NCBI GenBank assembly: GCA_026874595.1
Contig: CM049318.1
Location: 46,480,456-46,544,455 of the forward strand
Reading direction: 5' to 3'
From: Sipunculus nudus
Lineage: Eukaryota > Annelida > Sipuncula > Golfingiida > Sipunculidae
DNA length: 64,000 nucleotides
Under the pieces are notes generated by a model. The model was not told where the DNA came from and did not search any database. It saw nothing but the letters and a program-made list of their open reading frames with translations. Both the position numbers and the translations under genes were made by a program. Below are positions 23,821-56,025 of this stretch, in pieces. Every line of letters begins with the position of its first letter. Position 1 is the stretch's first letter.

Positions 23821-24330
23821 GGCGTATTTGAAATTTATCCCTCGTAAAACCTCAATGACGAGAGAACAAAATACAGCGGGGCGATTATGTAATACGAACG
23901 GTAATTTAGTAAAATTCCAGACCCCGTGGTGCGTGACCAACGCTGTTTTGTTGCTTTTCGGAATTTGCCAAATTCCAGAGGCCATATCCAGGACTGAAAA
24001 GAATTTTGCATCGGATTCGCCGATAATATGAAATACATCCTCAATCCTAGGCAATGGGTGATTGATTGGGCGCGTGACATTGTTCAATTTCCTGTAATCT
24101 ACCGCAAACCGCCAGGAATTGTCAGATTTACGAATGAGGACAACAGGGACTTGCCAAAGACCATGAAATGGTTCTATTATGCCTGCATCTAACATATCCT
24201 CAACCTGTTTTTCGATGTCGGCTTTCTTTGAAGGGTTTATCCTATATGGAGCCTGCCGAATGGGTTTAATAAAATTTGCAAACCTTGCTCTTGCAGGTTT
24301 GTCGCGAATACGTCGCGGTGTTTGCCAAGA
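23821..24330 (-). pseudogene. Reverse transcriptase part A (fingers and first palm)
   Basis: Contains ADIEKQVEDMLDAGIIEPFH, VVLIRKSDNSWRFAVDYRKL and FFSVLDMASGIWQIP (motif A), ending at LRGINFKYA just before its own YxDD would occur. It then runs in frame into a second, different RT palm. The frame therefore has two motif A regions and one motif C. One frameshift lies upstream near 24240. Confidence 0.85.
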
Positions 24331-24799
24331 AATGCAAGAAAATCATTTTTTTTTTCATTGTCAGACAGACTGCTGTCATCCAAATAGAATCCTAAGTCCT
24401 TAGAGATTTGAACGTAGTCTTGGTCAGACTTAGGCGAACTTGAACTAAGTTGTGCGACGGAGATGTCCGACTAGGCTTCTTATATTTTATATCCTGGGGG
24501 TCCCTGCAAGGATAAAATAGGGCAGCAGGATAACCCTGTTTCAAGGTTACATGTTTTGAATGTGGGTTCAGAATTTTGCACATCGTATCGTTTCCATGTA
24601 ACATATTAACACTTAAGACTGCGGCCAGTTGTCTATAACGTGCTAATGAGTTTGAAGGAAAGACCTGTCCAACAGTAGGTTCTGGGTAATGGTTGTTAGA
24701 CTGCAACTTTTGTCTTCGAAAGGGGGGATAAATAAACATCTGTTTTTAATCGTAGGATTTCAGCTTTGAGTGGGGTTGAATGGACCATATAAACTGCAT

Positions 24800-25140
24800 G
24801 GCGCGCTTTGTTTGTGAGTTATTTAGCCCTGAAGCCAATAGTGGCTTCTTGAGCCATAAGGAACTCAAGGCCAAAATAATTTGCGTATTCATGCGTTGTA
24901 GGACATAAAATTGTTGTTGAACGGTATAGTTACCAAACGTAATTGGAATAGTGACTATTCCAACAACAAGGAATAAAACCTTCCCTACCGCCGTGACATG
25001 CGTGATTGGGACTGGTTTGATAAGGTATACCTTATATATCTAAAGCAGCAGGCGTAAATGTATCTTTGCTGATACATGATACGGCGGCGCCGGAATCTAT
25101 GAGCGCCTGAAAGTTACGATCTTGAATGGAATTACTGTTC
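24800..25140 (-). pseudogene. Aspartic protease remnant of the second gypsy element
   Basis: QALIDSGAAVSCISKDTF contains the DSG catalytic motif (25089-25097). A stop follows within 20 codons and the rest is split between frames. Position between Gag and RT fits gypsy pol. Confidence 0.7.
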
Positions 25141-25414
25141 TAGGTTTCAACGAATTTTGGCACTGGATTGAATAAAAACATTAGTTATGGCTATCAACCA
25201 AGGCGTTGCTGAATCAGCCGTACATGGCTGGGAAATATGGGCTGTAGAAGGGACACTACAATTGGACTGTGTAACAAAATCAGTTTGAACAGGACTGTGA
25301 TTATGACGTTTTGAACTTAAGCGAATTTTGGCTGACATCTGTGGCGGAAAGTAAGAAAGAAAAGGTTGACATTTCGGTGGAGACAAAGGTGTATGAAGGT
25401 CAGGCGCGTACCCC

Positions 25415-26316
25415 TTATGTTGATAATATTAGCCACGTAGGACAGAACGACACTTGGACCACATCTAGTACAAAACACGGATGGGGACGCCAGAGCCCGC
25501 CCATTAGGAGCCTGAGAGTTCGGGGTAAAGTGATGAGTTTGAGATGAACTATTATTGTAGGTGGGCGTGACCTTGCCTGTCTTGTGGACTGCTTGGCTGC
25601 CGGGACGCGGATTTGCTTTGGCTGTCGGCTGTCTTTCGGTGCCCTCGTTTCCATCTGATGCACGGCTGGGACCTCTGATAAGGCCTCGGCGAGAAGGTTG
25701 CGGCAGACACGGTTACAGATTTCTTCCATCTGGTCCCCGCTTACCTGGTTCACTGGTTTGTGTATTGCTATTGACATGAGAGCGTATTTAGTTGCCGCTT
25801 CAATGTCGGCTGGTTCCGGGCCATCACGAAGTACTTGCTCTCCGCTGGGAGACCCATCACGAGAGCGTCTGAGTTTGGCGCCTTGTCGACGGACGCTGTT
25901 CATATATGCATCGACAGACTCTCCAGGCTGTTTTTGCCGGCTGTGAAATTCAGCTAGGCGTGTTAAGCGCGTTCCCGCCTCCACTTGGAAGCGAGACAAA
26001 AAGGGTCTGATTGAAGTTTATAGTCATTCCGAGATGCGGGGGCCAACGTGGTATATCGTGTTTCCACCGTGGAGCCATGATTCCAATAAAGTGGAAAATA
26101 GCTTGTTCTTTTGTCTAGTTTGGTGTCCTCGCTTATCCAATATGAAATACGGGCCAAGCGATCGAATCGCTCTAGCCACAAAGACGCATCGCCGCCCTGG
26201 TCGCCGAAACATTTAGGCAAGAGCTTACTTTGGTCGGGCATGCTGGCACTAGGTTTGTTTGTTATTACATTTCCGTCGCAGCGTCGTGATTTCATTCGTA
26301 ATTGTCTGTGCGCCAA
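25415..26316 (-). pseudogene. Gag remnant of the second gypsy element
   Basis: Two overlapping frames: 26316-25963 (LPKCFGDQGGDASLWLERFD, a capsid-like start) and 25999-25415 (LAEFHSRQKQPGESVDAYMN, retrotransposon Gag helices). A CTRCG-like string in a third frame near 25460 may be what remains of a zinc knuckle. At least two frameshifts. Confidence 0.72.
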
Positions 26317-26319
26317 GAC

Positions 26320-27670
26320 TGGCAGAATTTAAATAATTGTCACTTAAGTAACGGTAGTTCAGTTACTTACGGTTGGGATCGATTCGCCTTCTCAACCACT
26401 GCATTTGGTGACACAAACCACTAACGCACAGCACACACGAAGAACATACGATCGTTTAGACTTTAAACTTCTTTTTTTCCAGGCCGGCCCAGCTCAGCTC
26501 TCACTGAGGTCTTGCAGCACTTTAGTATAGGTGGTAAATGGGAACAGCCCAGGGTGAAGCGCTCAACCTTTTTTTTTATATTAGCTCTACAGTCCATATA
26601 TAGCTCCATATATGAACACACATATATTACAGTGAGAGGTACGAGGGTCGTCCGAAAAACCAAGCAGGGGAGACCCCTGCTAAATAATTCCATACTTAAT
26701 ATAACTAAGGGAAATTAAAATTTCACATTAATACAGTTATTCTATCATTCTACCATCTCGGCAATATAAATAATTTTACTGGACACTAAATCTACCCCGT
26801 ACGGAACTAATTCATTATAACATGTTTACCTACAAACTATTGGACTGAACCTTCGATTTATCACCTTGTCAGCCCAGGTACCTATTCTTGGTATACTTCG
26901 GGCATCAGAGGCGCACCCCAATTATAGGTCGGGTGCTATCGCCTGACCGCCACGCGTGCAGGTTCTAAGTATAGCTCTAATGGCCAACTGTTGACCGATC
27001 CCTGCCCAGACAAAAACTCACCCTAGCCCACTGGGTCTTTATACTTCAAACATTTAAAATCTGGCTATAAAAATGGAATAATATGTTGTAGGATATAAGA
27101 ATAAGTGATTGACTGTTCCCGTTGGACACAGACATAAAACGTGATGCACTGTCCAACAAATGACTGGTCATTCCTCATATTACTCAAAACAAACTCACCG
27201 AGATCAGCCTCAAATTTACATTCAGCCAATATACAACATATCCAATAGGATTTTATTACCATAAGGTGTAACATGTTGATCAGGTTCATCGTGGCATTCA
27301 AACATGCTATTATATGTATCATTTTGGAATTAATCACTTTTTCTCTCATTGAGTTTTATTATTGGTACCTGGTTTATTAAACTGGCGGGCAGCCAATAAG
27401 AAACCTGGGAAAGAATGTACATAACTTTTTTCATACATGTGCAGCTAATTTTTTTTTATATTAGAACAGGACAGTAATCAGTGTTAAGTTTCGAAACTGG
27501 TCTTTCCAGTCTTAATTAATTTAAGGTATAACCCAAGTCATTCAAATAAAAAAAAAATTAACAGCCAAGCTAACACCTAACACGGTGCAGAGTGGCGGAC
27601 AACCCGGACAAGAAGTCCGTTCACCTGTCACTCTGCCTACGGACGTTTCATACGCTACACGCATTTTTCT
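26320..27670. other. Non-coding DNA
   Basis: I see no gene. It could include the 5' LTR or leader of the gypsy element just downstream, but I find no matching LTR on the other side. AT-rich, with short A and T runs. Confidence 0.5.
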
Positions 27671-27679
27671 CACCCTATC

Positions 27680-27685
27680 TGTTCG

Positions 27686-27748
<63 letters not shown>
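27680..27748. repeat. TA dinucleotide microsatellite
   Basis: About 29 uninterrupted TA units. The open frame through it (YIYIYI) is an artefact. Confidence 0.92.
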
Positions 27749-27749
<1 letters not shown>

Positions 27750-27780
27750 GTGAGAGCTGTTTGTAACTTATCATGAAGGT

Positions 27781-28080
27781 TCATTGAACGCCTTTCCTTG
27801 AAACGATTTCAAAATGTGCGACGATACAAAGCAATCCTGCCAGAACGATCAGCCCCCACCCAGGGTGAGCGCTCTGCAGGCTTAAAGGGAAGGCCGTGCC
27901 CAACGGCCGTGTTTCACTCACAAACGAGTGTGCCTTTCGGGGGCTCCGCGGTGGTATAACCCAGCAATGGGGACGATTACACACCGAGGGCCCGCAGGTG
28001 CAGTAGTCATCAGGCCTGGTTAACGCCAGGATATAAATGAGAGGAAGCGTGTGAGACTGTCCTGTCACGTAGTCCGAAAC
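27781..28080. other. GC-rich island of unknown nature
   Basis: A 300-bp block clearly richer in G and C than its surroundings, with an open minus-strand frame of 95 codons (27781-28068) and a TTTATATCC string on the minus strand at about 28034. I recognise no protein or structural RNA. It could be a small promoter, an unidentified LTR or an exon of an unknown gene. Confidence 0.3.
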
Positions 28081-28179
28081 CGGAATGAATGGAATTACGG
28101 ATGTACATACATGTAGTTAAGTAAGCATTAAAAAATGGGGGCGGTTACCTCCACCAAAAAAATATTTAAAAAAAAACTG

Positions 28180-28965
28180 GCCAGCGTGTTCGGGGCTTTA
28201 TCACTGTTAACACGACGTCATCCAGTGAGCGGGCTGTGGGCTTTATCAGTGTAAACACGACATAATTCAGTCAACGAGCGGTGGGCTTAATCTGTGTTAA
28301 CACGACATCATCCAGTCAGCGGGCTGTGGGCATAATCCGTGTGAACATTAGGTAATCCAGTCAGCGGGTTGTTGGCCTTATCAATGTTAACAGGGTGTAA
28401 TCCAGTCACGGGGGGGGGGGGGGTTAATCAGTGTTAACCCGACTTAATCCAGTCAGCGGGCTATGGGTTTTATCAGTGTTAACAAGACGTCATCCAATCA
28501 GCGGGTTGTGGGCTTTATCGGTGTTGACACGACGGCATCCAGTCGTTGGGCTGTGGGCTTTATCAGTGTTAACACGATGTCATCCAGTCAGCGGGCTGTT
28601 GGGCATAATCCGTGTGAACATTAGGTAATCCAGTCAGCGGGTTGTTGGCCTTATCAATGTTAACAGGGTGTAATCCAGTCTGCGGGGTGTGTACTTTATT
28701 AGTGTTAGGGTTGTTGGCTTTATCGGTGTAAACACGACGTAATCCAGTCAGCGGGTTGTGGGCTTTATCAGTGTTGACACGACGGCATCCAGTTGTTGGG
28801 CTGTGGGCTTTATCAGTGTTAACACGATGTCATCGTGTCAGCGGGTACGGGCTAATCCGTGTTAACTCGACATCATCCAGTCAGCGGGTTGTGGGCTTAA
28901 TCGGTGTTAACACGACGTCATCCAGTCAGCGGGTAATGGACTTAATCAGTGTTATTCCCAGAAAT
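28180..28965. repeat. 46-bp minisatellite
   Basis: About 16 imperfect units with core GTTAACACGACGTCATCCAG and GTCAGCGGGTTGTGGGCTTT. Spacing between unit starts such as 28205 and 28251 is 46 bp. A G14 run (28410-28423) interrupts it. Open frames are repeat artefacts. Confidence 0.88.
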
Positions 28966-30005
28966 ATAAAACATGAGCACCCATAGGTGCCCGTGTCTTG
29001 TGACCTCTGGCCTAATTCAATATGCGTCGATTTTGCCGAGAATGTAATTTAGGTGAGAAATTCAACTGCTAAATATTTATAATGAGTTTCATGAAAATCA
29101 ATCCGGTTTTTGGTAAGTCATCAGGGCGCCATCAAAGTAAGGTGACCTCTGAGCTCATTAAATATGCATTATGCCAGAAATCTAAGTTAAGCCAGATATT
29201 TTATTGGTCAATGTTTCTGTTGAGTTTCATAAGAATTCATCATACAGCGGACCGTAGCTCATACTATAATACGTCCCGTCATAGACGGGCGTTTAAAAAA
29301 TTTGTAATTTCATGACATGAAAACAGCCTATAATTTTCTAAGCTAAAAGCTTAAACAAGATCGCTATTTTAATATTCAGTAGTCTATTCAGTAAATGAGG
29401 TTAAGGAAAAAAGGGCTTCGAAAGTGTTTTTGTCTCTATATAACGTATCTCGAGCCATTTATCGAATGACAAATTAGGCTCATCCTTTGAAATGATTACC
29501 TATCCAAACCCACAGGGAATAGAGCACCCTACCAAAATATTCATATGCCTGCTTGAAATGAGGTGATATACAAAATAAAGATTTTTTAATCCGTTGTTTA
29601 TATTGACTGGTCGTTTTCCACTAAGTAATATCAAGCATAAATACAGAACTTAATAGATATTCTGTATATTAAAAAAAGAAACATATTATCCTTTCTAGCA
29701 TTTAGCTTTTATTCAGTAATCATATTCTAAAGACAAAATGGAGCGTATCGTCAATAGGTATCAGGTATCGGATTAAGTGTATGGCAATACGTATTTTACC
29801 TGAATAAGCCGACCGATACCCAGCCCTATCATCATGTTGGCGGATCATGGCCTTTTTTTGTTTCTGTCAACCCGTATGTCTTCTGTCAAATGTATTGTTG
29901 TAAAAATGGACGACACAGCTGTGTTCAGCTGTCCGATAAGAAGATGAACTGGCATGTGTTTGAAGTCTGCCAAAAATAGAATTAAGTGAAACTTGTATCT
30001 GTTTA
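28966..30005. other. Non-coding DNA downstream of the protease gene, with a decayed repeat
   Basis: At 28990-29310 two diverged copies of a GTGACCTCTG...ATGAGTTTCAT-like unit occur, ending in AATACGTCCCGTCATAGACG and GGCG plus an A-run, which looks like the end of an interspersed element. The rest to 30005 is AT-rich and contains the 3' flank of the protease gene. Confidence 0.45.
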
Positions 30006-50141
<20,136 letters not shown>

Positions 50142-51042
50142 GGTAACGTCTGAAAATTTTAAATACTTATGATAAAAACAAACTAAAATGCTATAAATAA
50201 ACCGAATTATAGAACATATTACATGTACATTAAGATTTATAACACTTTTGATTTTACGAAATGTATTATCCTCTATAGATAAAACTCAGAAGTAAATACA
50301 TGTAGAAGTATTGGGATCCGAAGCTCGTTTCCTTTTAGTTTGATTGACACTCACATATTAAAACCATTTTGCATTAAATTCACTTTTTTATTCATGATAA
50401 ATAATGAAGACTAATTCAGGGAGGAGGGAACGAACTTAGATCATAATATGGATTCATGTTATATAACTGTCACTTGCTTTTACGTTTCCGTCAGCCAACC
50501 AGAACAAAATTTCTCTTCCCAGACAGAAAAGCTTAAAACAGTTTTTCAGCCAATTAGACTAGTCTTTAAAGTGGAACTTCTCACTAATGATCAGGAATCA
50601 AATGTTTGCTATCGTGTAATCGAAAACGCGCTTTTATAAAGCAGGTAGAGTTTTTAACAAGAATTATTTGCTATTTTTTTTTTTGGGGGGGGGGGGTGAA
50701 ATATAAGAATCGAAGATGATAAATGTACAATAGAAAACATCTGAAGATATTTATAAGTATTTTAATATGACATTATTGGCGTATTGATATATCATTTTTT
50801 TTTAATATCTTGCTCTAAATTTTAAAATCTTCAAACTATAGATATTAAAAGTTATATAAATATATTTAAAAGAACAAGCTCTGAACATTCCAACTATGTA
50901 TATATCATTTCGGCTAAAATTTACTTTGATATACTTTTATATGGATATTAAAGCTAATTTAAACCAAAGTAGTTTGACAATACTTTTGCCCTAAAAGTTA
51001 TATATCTTTATCTTAAAATGTGCTGGGATTTTTTAAACTAAC

Positions 51043-51225
51043 CTGAATGAAGCCTGCCGTGGGATATAGGAGGGCCCGACCACGCAGTCCTTGTTGTAGG
51101 CGCGGTGTGACCTGTGTGTCCTGCTGTGACCAGCACTGCTCGTTTATGAAGCCACAAGTCACAATAGATTGTTGTTTTACACGGAGGTAGTGTTCCCTCC
51201 AACACCGCAGATCCACACCGCCCGC
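51043..51225 (-). other. Probable 5'UTR exon of the protease gene
   Basis: Bounded by an acceptor-like CTTAACCAG and a donor CATTCAG|GTTAGT on the minus strand, upstream of an exon that begins with only 8 nt of UTR. One frame is open through to the ATG but has no start signal. In another frame AYNKDCVVGP faintly resembles the end of a four-Cys module, so a decayed module is an alternative. Confidence 0.4.
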
Positions 51226-51239
51226 CTGGTTAAGTACAA

Positions 51240-52442
51240 CAGCTCTATTTTTTAACGTACTACATCAAGTCATCTTCTCGGATCCCGGAACGTAGACATA
51301 CACCAGTATTCATCGAAGGCAGGTGTGACTAAATGACCTACTGATTGTTTCTGTCATTTCCCGGTAAAGTAGAGAAGGAATTAAAATAATGGTTAAACGT
51401 CGACATCGGCTCAGTGTCGTCAATGGAAGATCAAGCAAAGATCATATTATTATTAAATATTTTAAAAAAAAAGAAATAAAGTTTTTATGTTTTTCAAATA
51501 TGAACGTGATAATGTTGGACTCATACACAAACACACGGTGGCGCGCAGCAACTCCCAGTGGTGAGCCTGTAGAAGTGGCCATAATGAATCTGCAGGTAGG
51601 ATGAATACATGGTGGATGAAATATAAATGAAGAATATCCTGTATTAAGACATTCTCGAAACTGTCGAAATCGGTAAAGTGGTGTTTTCACGGGGCACACG
51701 AACGATTTGTGAAGGATGCGAATGTCGAAAAAATGGCAAGTCCAGCTTTGGTATTAAGTCTCCAAACCTTCGGCAAACATGCGTGGGGGTTTGAAATTTA
51801 TTCCGAACATTTGCGTACTTCTTTAGAACAGATGACGTAGCGCAAAAAGCAAACGCGATCATTTCACGTCGGTCGCAAGATAACCGCGCGACATATGTAC
51901 GAATGTCGCATGAATGTCATACGGCGTTCGATATTCGCTTCCCATTCAATATTAAAAGCTTCCTCTTCATACATGCATGGCAAATCAGGTCAGGTCTGAG
52001 AGCTTGTTGGTCCATATTCTGATCACCACTGACCTCTTGGCAAGAACTGATGCTGGCAATGCACTTCAAAGCATTTCATGGCATTTATATACTGTCCAAG
52101 TGTCGGTCGGACCTCGAATTGCAAGATAATCGCGCGACATATGTACTAATGTCGCACGGATGTCGCAAGACGTTCGTTATTCGCGAAATGTGAGCAAAAA
52201 GTATGTATGTGTCGCGAAATGTCCGCACGAATGTTGCCCGAGATACGTGCGACATTCGTTTTGTTCGCATTTTAGTCGCAAGTTCTTCGTTTATGTGGAC
52301 CGGCCACGTTCGGCAACGTCACACACGAGATTCGCACGTTGTGAGAACTACGAACAAACTGCGCAAGAATGGTTATTGGCTCGATTGTCGCGAAACATTC
52401 GGAGAAAAGCTTCTGTTACGACCCATAATGTTATTACCGGAC
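51240..52442. other. Upstream region with TCGC-rich repeats
   Basis: AT-rich to about 51640, then richer in CpG. A unit GCAAGATAAYCGCGCGACAT-ATGTACKAATGTCGCA occurs at 51877 and 52121, each followed by GTTCGWTATTCGC, with more TCGCGAAA and GTGCGACATTCG strings to 52400. No gene recognised. It could include the protease gene promoter. Confidence 0.45.
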
Positions 52443-53031
52443 CATAATGTAAAAAACGGCCCATATTGTAATAAAACGACCCATAATGTAATAAACATAC
52501 CCTGCCCATATTGTAATAAAACTGCCCAATACTGTAATAACGACACATTCGCACTATATGGCCCATCTCTATATTATTTATTTAATATTAAGTTAATAAT
52601 AAAGAGAAGGACCATATGGTGTGAAAAACGCGAGGAAAGTGTCAGATAAGTAATAGTTATAAGGAAATGACCCAGAAAAGTAACAAATTTAACCGAAATC
52701 TACACTAATAACAATTCAAGCGCCGGTGTTTCAGCATAAATAACGCAAAAGAGTCGCAAAGTAAATACGTTTTTTATGATATATAACTGCTTTACACAAA
52801 ACGATGAATATCTGTTTATCCAATTCTGGCCAATGGGCATTTTTAAAGAATGTTCTTGAATTAATTATCGCGAAAAAAAAACATGCGGACAAGGGTTTTG
52901 GCACGATTTATAGTCCGTTCCACACCCTCTGTCAACCTGATTTTTCGCGATTATCTAAGATTATATAAGACAAACTTACCAAAAAAATTGCACGAATGGC
53001 ATAAAGAGGCAAAAGCGTAATTTATGGTACA

Positions 53032-53319
53032 TTACCTACTCAGGATATAAATTTTTTTTACTTTACGGCCTGGTTGACGTCTCATATACATCCGTGGTTT
53101 TTTGCCATTGTTTATCCTCCTTGGATATGGATATAAAGTTATGTGACGTAAGAGTGAAGCGCGTGCACTCGGAAAATACGTGTCGCTGTAAACAGGGGTC
53201 GGTAGCTCTTGGTTTTTGGTCCCGTTAATGTTGGTGCCTCTTTTGTACGTCACGTCTATAACGACGTCATCACTATTCCCTGATATGCAAATTAGTGGCA
53301 GAATAGGATAGTTACTCAT
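53032..53319 (-). other. 95-codon open frame in the satellite unit
   Basis: A frame of unknown meaning (SDDVVIDVTYKRGTNINGTK; basic tail RRQPGRKVKK). It recurs identically at 55322-55609, 57614-57901, 59904-60191 and 62196-62483. I recognise no domain. It is probably not a gene. Confidence 0.2.
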
Positions 53320-53499
53320 TAAATGGTTTTAAATTGTTTACAGGGAAATGAGATAATGTAGGCTATTATTTCCATAATGGTTAAAAACGCATTTTCCTCT
53401 TTCTGTCCTAAGGTGAAAAAGTTTTTTGCGTGCTTTGATTAACAAAAAAAATCGCGAAAACACAGGTGTACAGGGGTACTGGAACGAACTAGCCTATAG

Positions 53500-53735
53500 T
53501 TAGATCAAAAGTAGAAAATATACGGTCAAGATTATAAGGCTTGACTTTCGCTTCAGCATATCGACATTGAAACCACCTGTCACCAAAATCCGCCCAATGT
53601 TAGTTTCCTTGACTAGTTCCAGGAATGTTTCAAACCTAGTCAAGAAATTGACATGTTCATTCAGTGGCCTATAAAACATGCCAATGAGCATTTTATGATC
53701 ACAATGCATTTCAACTCATATGCATTCATCATCAT
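53500..53735 (-). pseudogene. LINE endonuclease fragment, satellite copy 1
   Basis: HKMLIGMFYRPLNEHVNFL and RILVTGGFNVDML fit the endonuclease/exonuclease/phosphatase domain of non-LTR retrotransposons, where GDFN is normal. Upstream in frame, DDDECI*VEM has TGA where Trp is usual. The fragment ends after about 70 residues. Confidence 0.68.
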
Positions 53736-55789
53736 CAACTTGTGGATCCTGGCGACGTGTTAATGGTACATGAGACTCCTATGGTTAAGCGCAATCCCAT
53801 CCCCGGATTCACATCTTGTCTTATCGGTAGGCCCTACGCTCTATGAAAAAATGGGTTCTTGATGGTTCTTTTAAAAACCCACTCATGGTTCCATCTTGAA
53901 CTGTTTTCTCCGTGGAGAGGTTCCATTTGTCACTTGGAGGTTCGTGCCCTGACCATTACTTATAATAAGGTTCCAGATGGAACCTGTGTTTGACCGGATG
54001 TCCCGATGATAAGGACCCTCATGCGCCCTTTATTTGAACTAATGACGTCAACAGTTAATGGGCGGGTGTTTTGGTCTCCTCAGATATTAGAAGAGGATAT
54101 AATATGAGGTAAGACCTATGTTTACATATTTTTTTTTCATATGAAGAATGTCGATGTTATCTGTCTAGAGATTACCTGGCCAGTGACTTAATGTACCCAA
54201 TTAGTCTCTGCCTGTAAAAGAATTTACGTTAACTTACTCTAAACGTCAACAAAGGCCGGTGATAAACATACTATTGCGTGCATGAATTGTGGCAGTCATG
54301 AATGATACCAGTTCATATCAATACCAGTCATATAGAATTAGAAAGAATTCCAGCATTGTAAAGGAAAATGACCGCTCTTAAGCAACAGTAACAAAATCCA
54401 AGATGGCGGCCAAGATGGCCGCCAAATTAGAAAATGTCAATAACTTGAGTTAAAATGTCCCGAGAAAGCATAGCAAGTACTCTAATATTATGTTTTATGG
54501 ACTTGGAAATTCAATTTTTGAGGTTCCAACCCTCTCCAGGTACTCATTAGCTGTTTTTTTTATCATGAATTTGGTAATATCCCCATTAGTCCAGCAGTTC
54601 AGCTGCATATTGAGAAGAATTGAAATGAAATCCTGGAAAGAAGAATGAAACTTGGCATAATAATTTTCCAGACCATACTCTATATGTTCAGATATGGGGC
54701 CCAGCGGAATTCACAATATCACATAATTTTTCACATAATGTAAAAAACGGCCCATATTGTAATAAAACGACCCATAATGTAATAAACATACCCTGCCCAT
54801 ATTGTAATAAAACTGCCCAATACTGTAATAACGACACATTCGCACTATATGGCCCATCTCTATATTATTTATTTAATATTAAGTTAATAATAAAGAGAAG
54901 GACCATATGGTGTGAAAAACGCGAGGAAAGTGTCAGATAAGTAATAGTTATAAGGAAATGACCCAGAAAAGTAACAAATTTAACCGAAATCTACACTAAT
55001 AACAATTCAAGCGCCGGTGTTTCAGCATAAATAACGCAAAAGAGTCGCAAAGTAAATACGTTTTTTATGATATATAACTGCTTTACACAAAACGATGAAT
55101 ATCTGTTTATCCAATTCTGGCCAATGGGCATTTTTAAAGAATGTTCTTGAATTAATTATCGCGAAAAAAAACATGCGGACAAGGGTTTTGGCACGATTTA
55201 TAGTCCGTTCCACACCCTCTGTCAACCTGATTTTTCGCGATTATCTAAGATTATATAAGACAAACTTACCAAAAAAATTGCACGAATGGCATAAAGAGGC
55301 AAAAGCGTAATTTATGGTACATTACCTACTCAGGATATAAATTTTTTTTACTTTACGGCCTGGTTGACGTCTCATATACATCCGTGGTTTTTTGCCATTG
55401 TTTATCCTCCTTGGATATGGATATAAAGTTATGTGACGTAAGAGTGAAGCGCGTGCACTCGGAAAATACGTGTCGCTGTAAACAGGGGTCGGTAGCTCTT
55501 GGTTTTTGGTCCCGTTAATGTTGGTGCCTCTTTTGTACGTCACGTCTATAACGACGTCATCACTATTCCCTGATATGCAAATTAGTGGCAGAATAGGATA
55601 GTTACTCATTAAATGGTTTTAAATTGTTTACAGGGAAATGAGATAATGTAGGCTATTATTTCCATAATGGTTAAAAACGCATTTTCCTCTTTCTGTCCTA
55701 AGGTGAAAAAGTTTTTTGCGTGCTTTGATTAACAAAAAAAATCGCGAAAACACAGGTGTACAGGGGTACTGGAACGAACTAGCCTATAG

Positions 55790-56025
55790 TTAGATCAAAA
55801 GTAGAAAATATACGGTCAAGATTATAAGGCTTGACTTTCGCTTCAGCATATCGACATTGAAACCACCTGTCACCAAAATCCGCCCAATGTTAGTTTCCTT
55901 GACTAGTTCCAGGAATGTTTCAAACCTAGTCAAGAAATTGACATGTTCATTCAGTGGCCTATAAAACATGCCAATGAGCATTTTATGATCACAATGCATT
56001 TCAACTCATATGCATTCATCATCAT
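55790..56025 (-). pseudogene. LINE endonuclease fragment, satellite copy 2
   Basis: Same sequence and same in-frame TGA as copy 1, so the decay preceded amplification. Confidence 0.68.

Larger units (their letters stand above)
21400..26316 (-). mobile_element. Decayed, chimeric Ty3/gypsy retrotransposon
   Basis: Minus-strand order: Gag (26316-25415), protease (about 25140-24800), RT part A (24330-23821), RT part B (23820-23394), RNase H (about 23300-22830), integrase (about 22640-21488). This is the usual PR-RT-RH-IN order, unlike the element at 2.6-8.7 kb. Two different RT sequences are fused at about 23820. I could not identify LTRs, primer site or target duplications. Stops and frameshifts occur throughout. 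Confidence 0.85.

Noticed and set aside
26340..26460. LTR or primer site of the second gypsy element
   Set aside because: I could not find a matching LTR at the other end or a convincing tRNA-complementary stretch.
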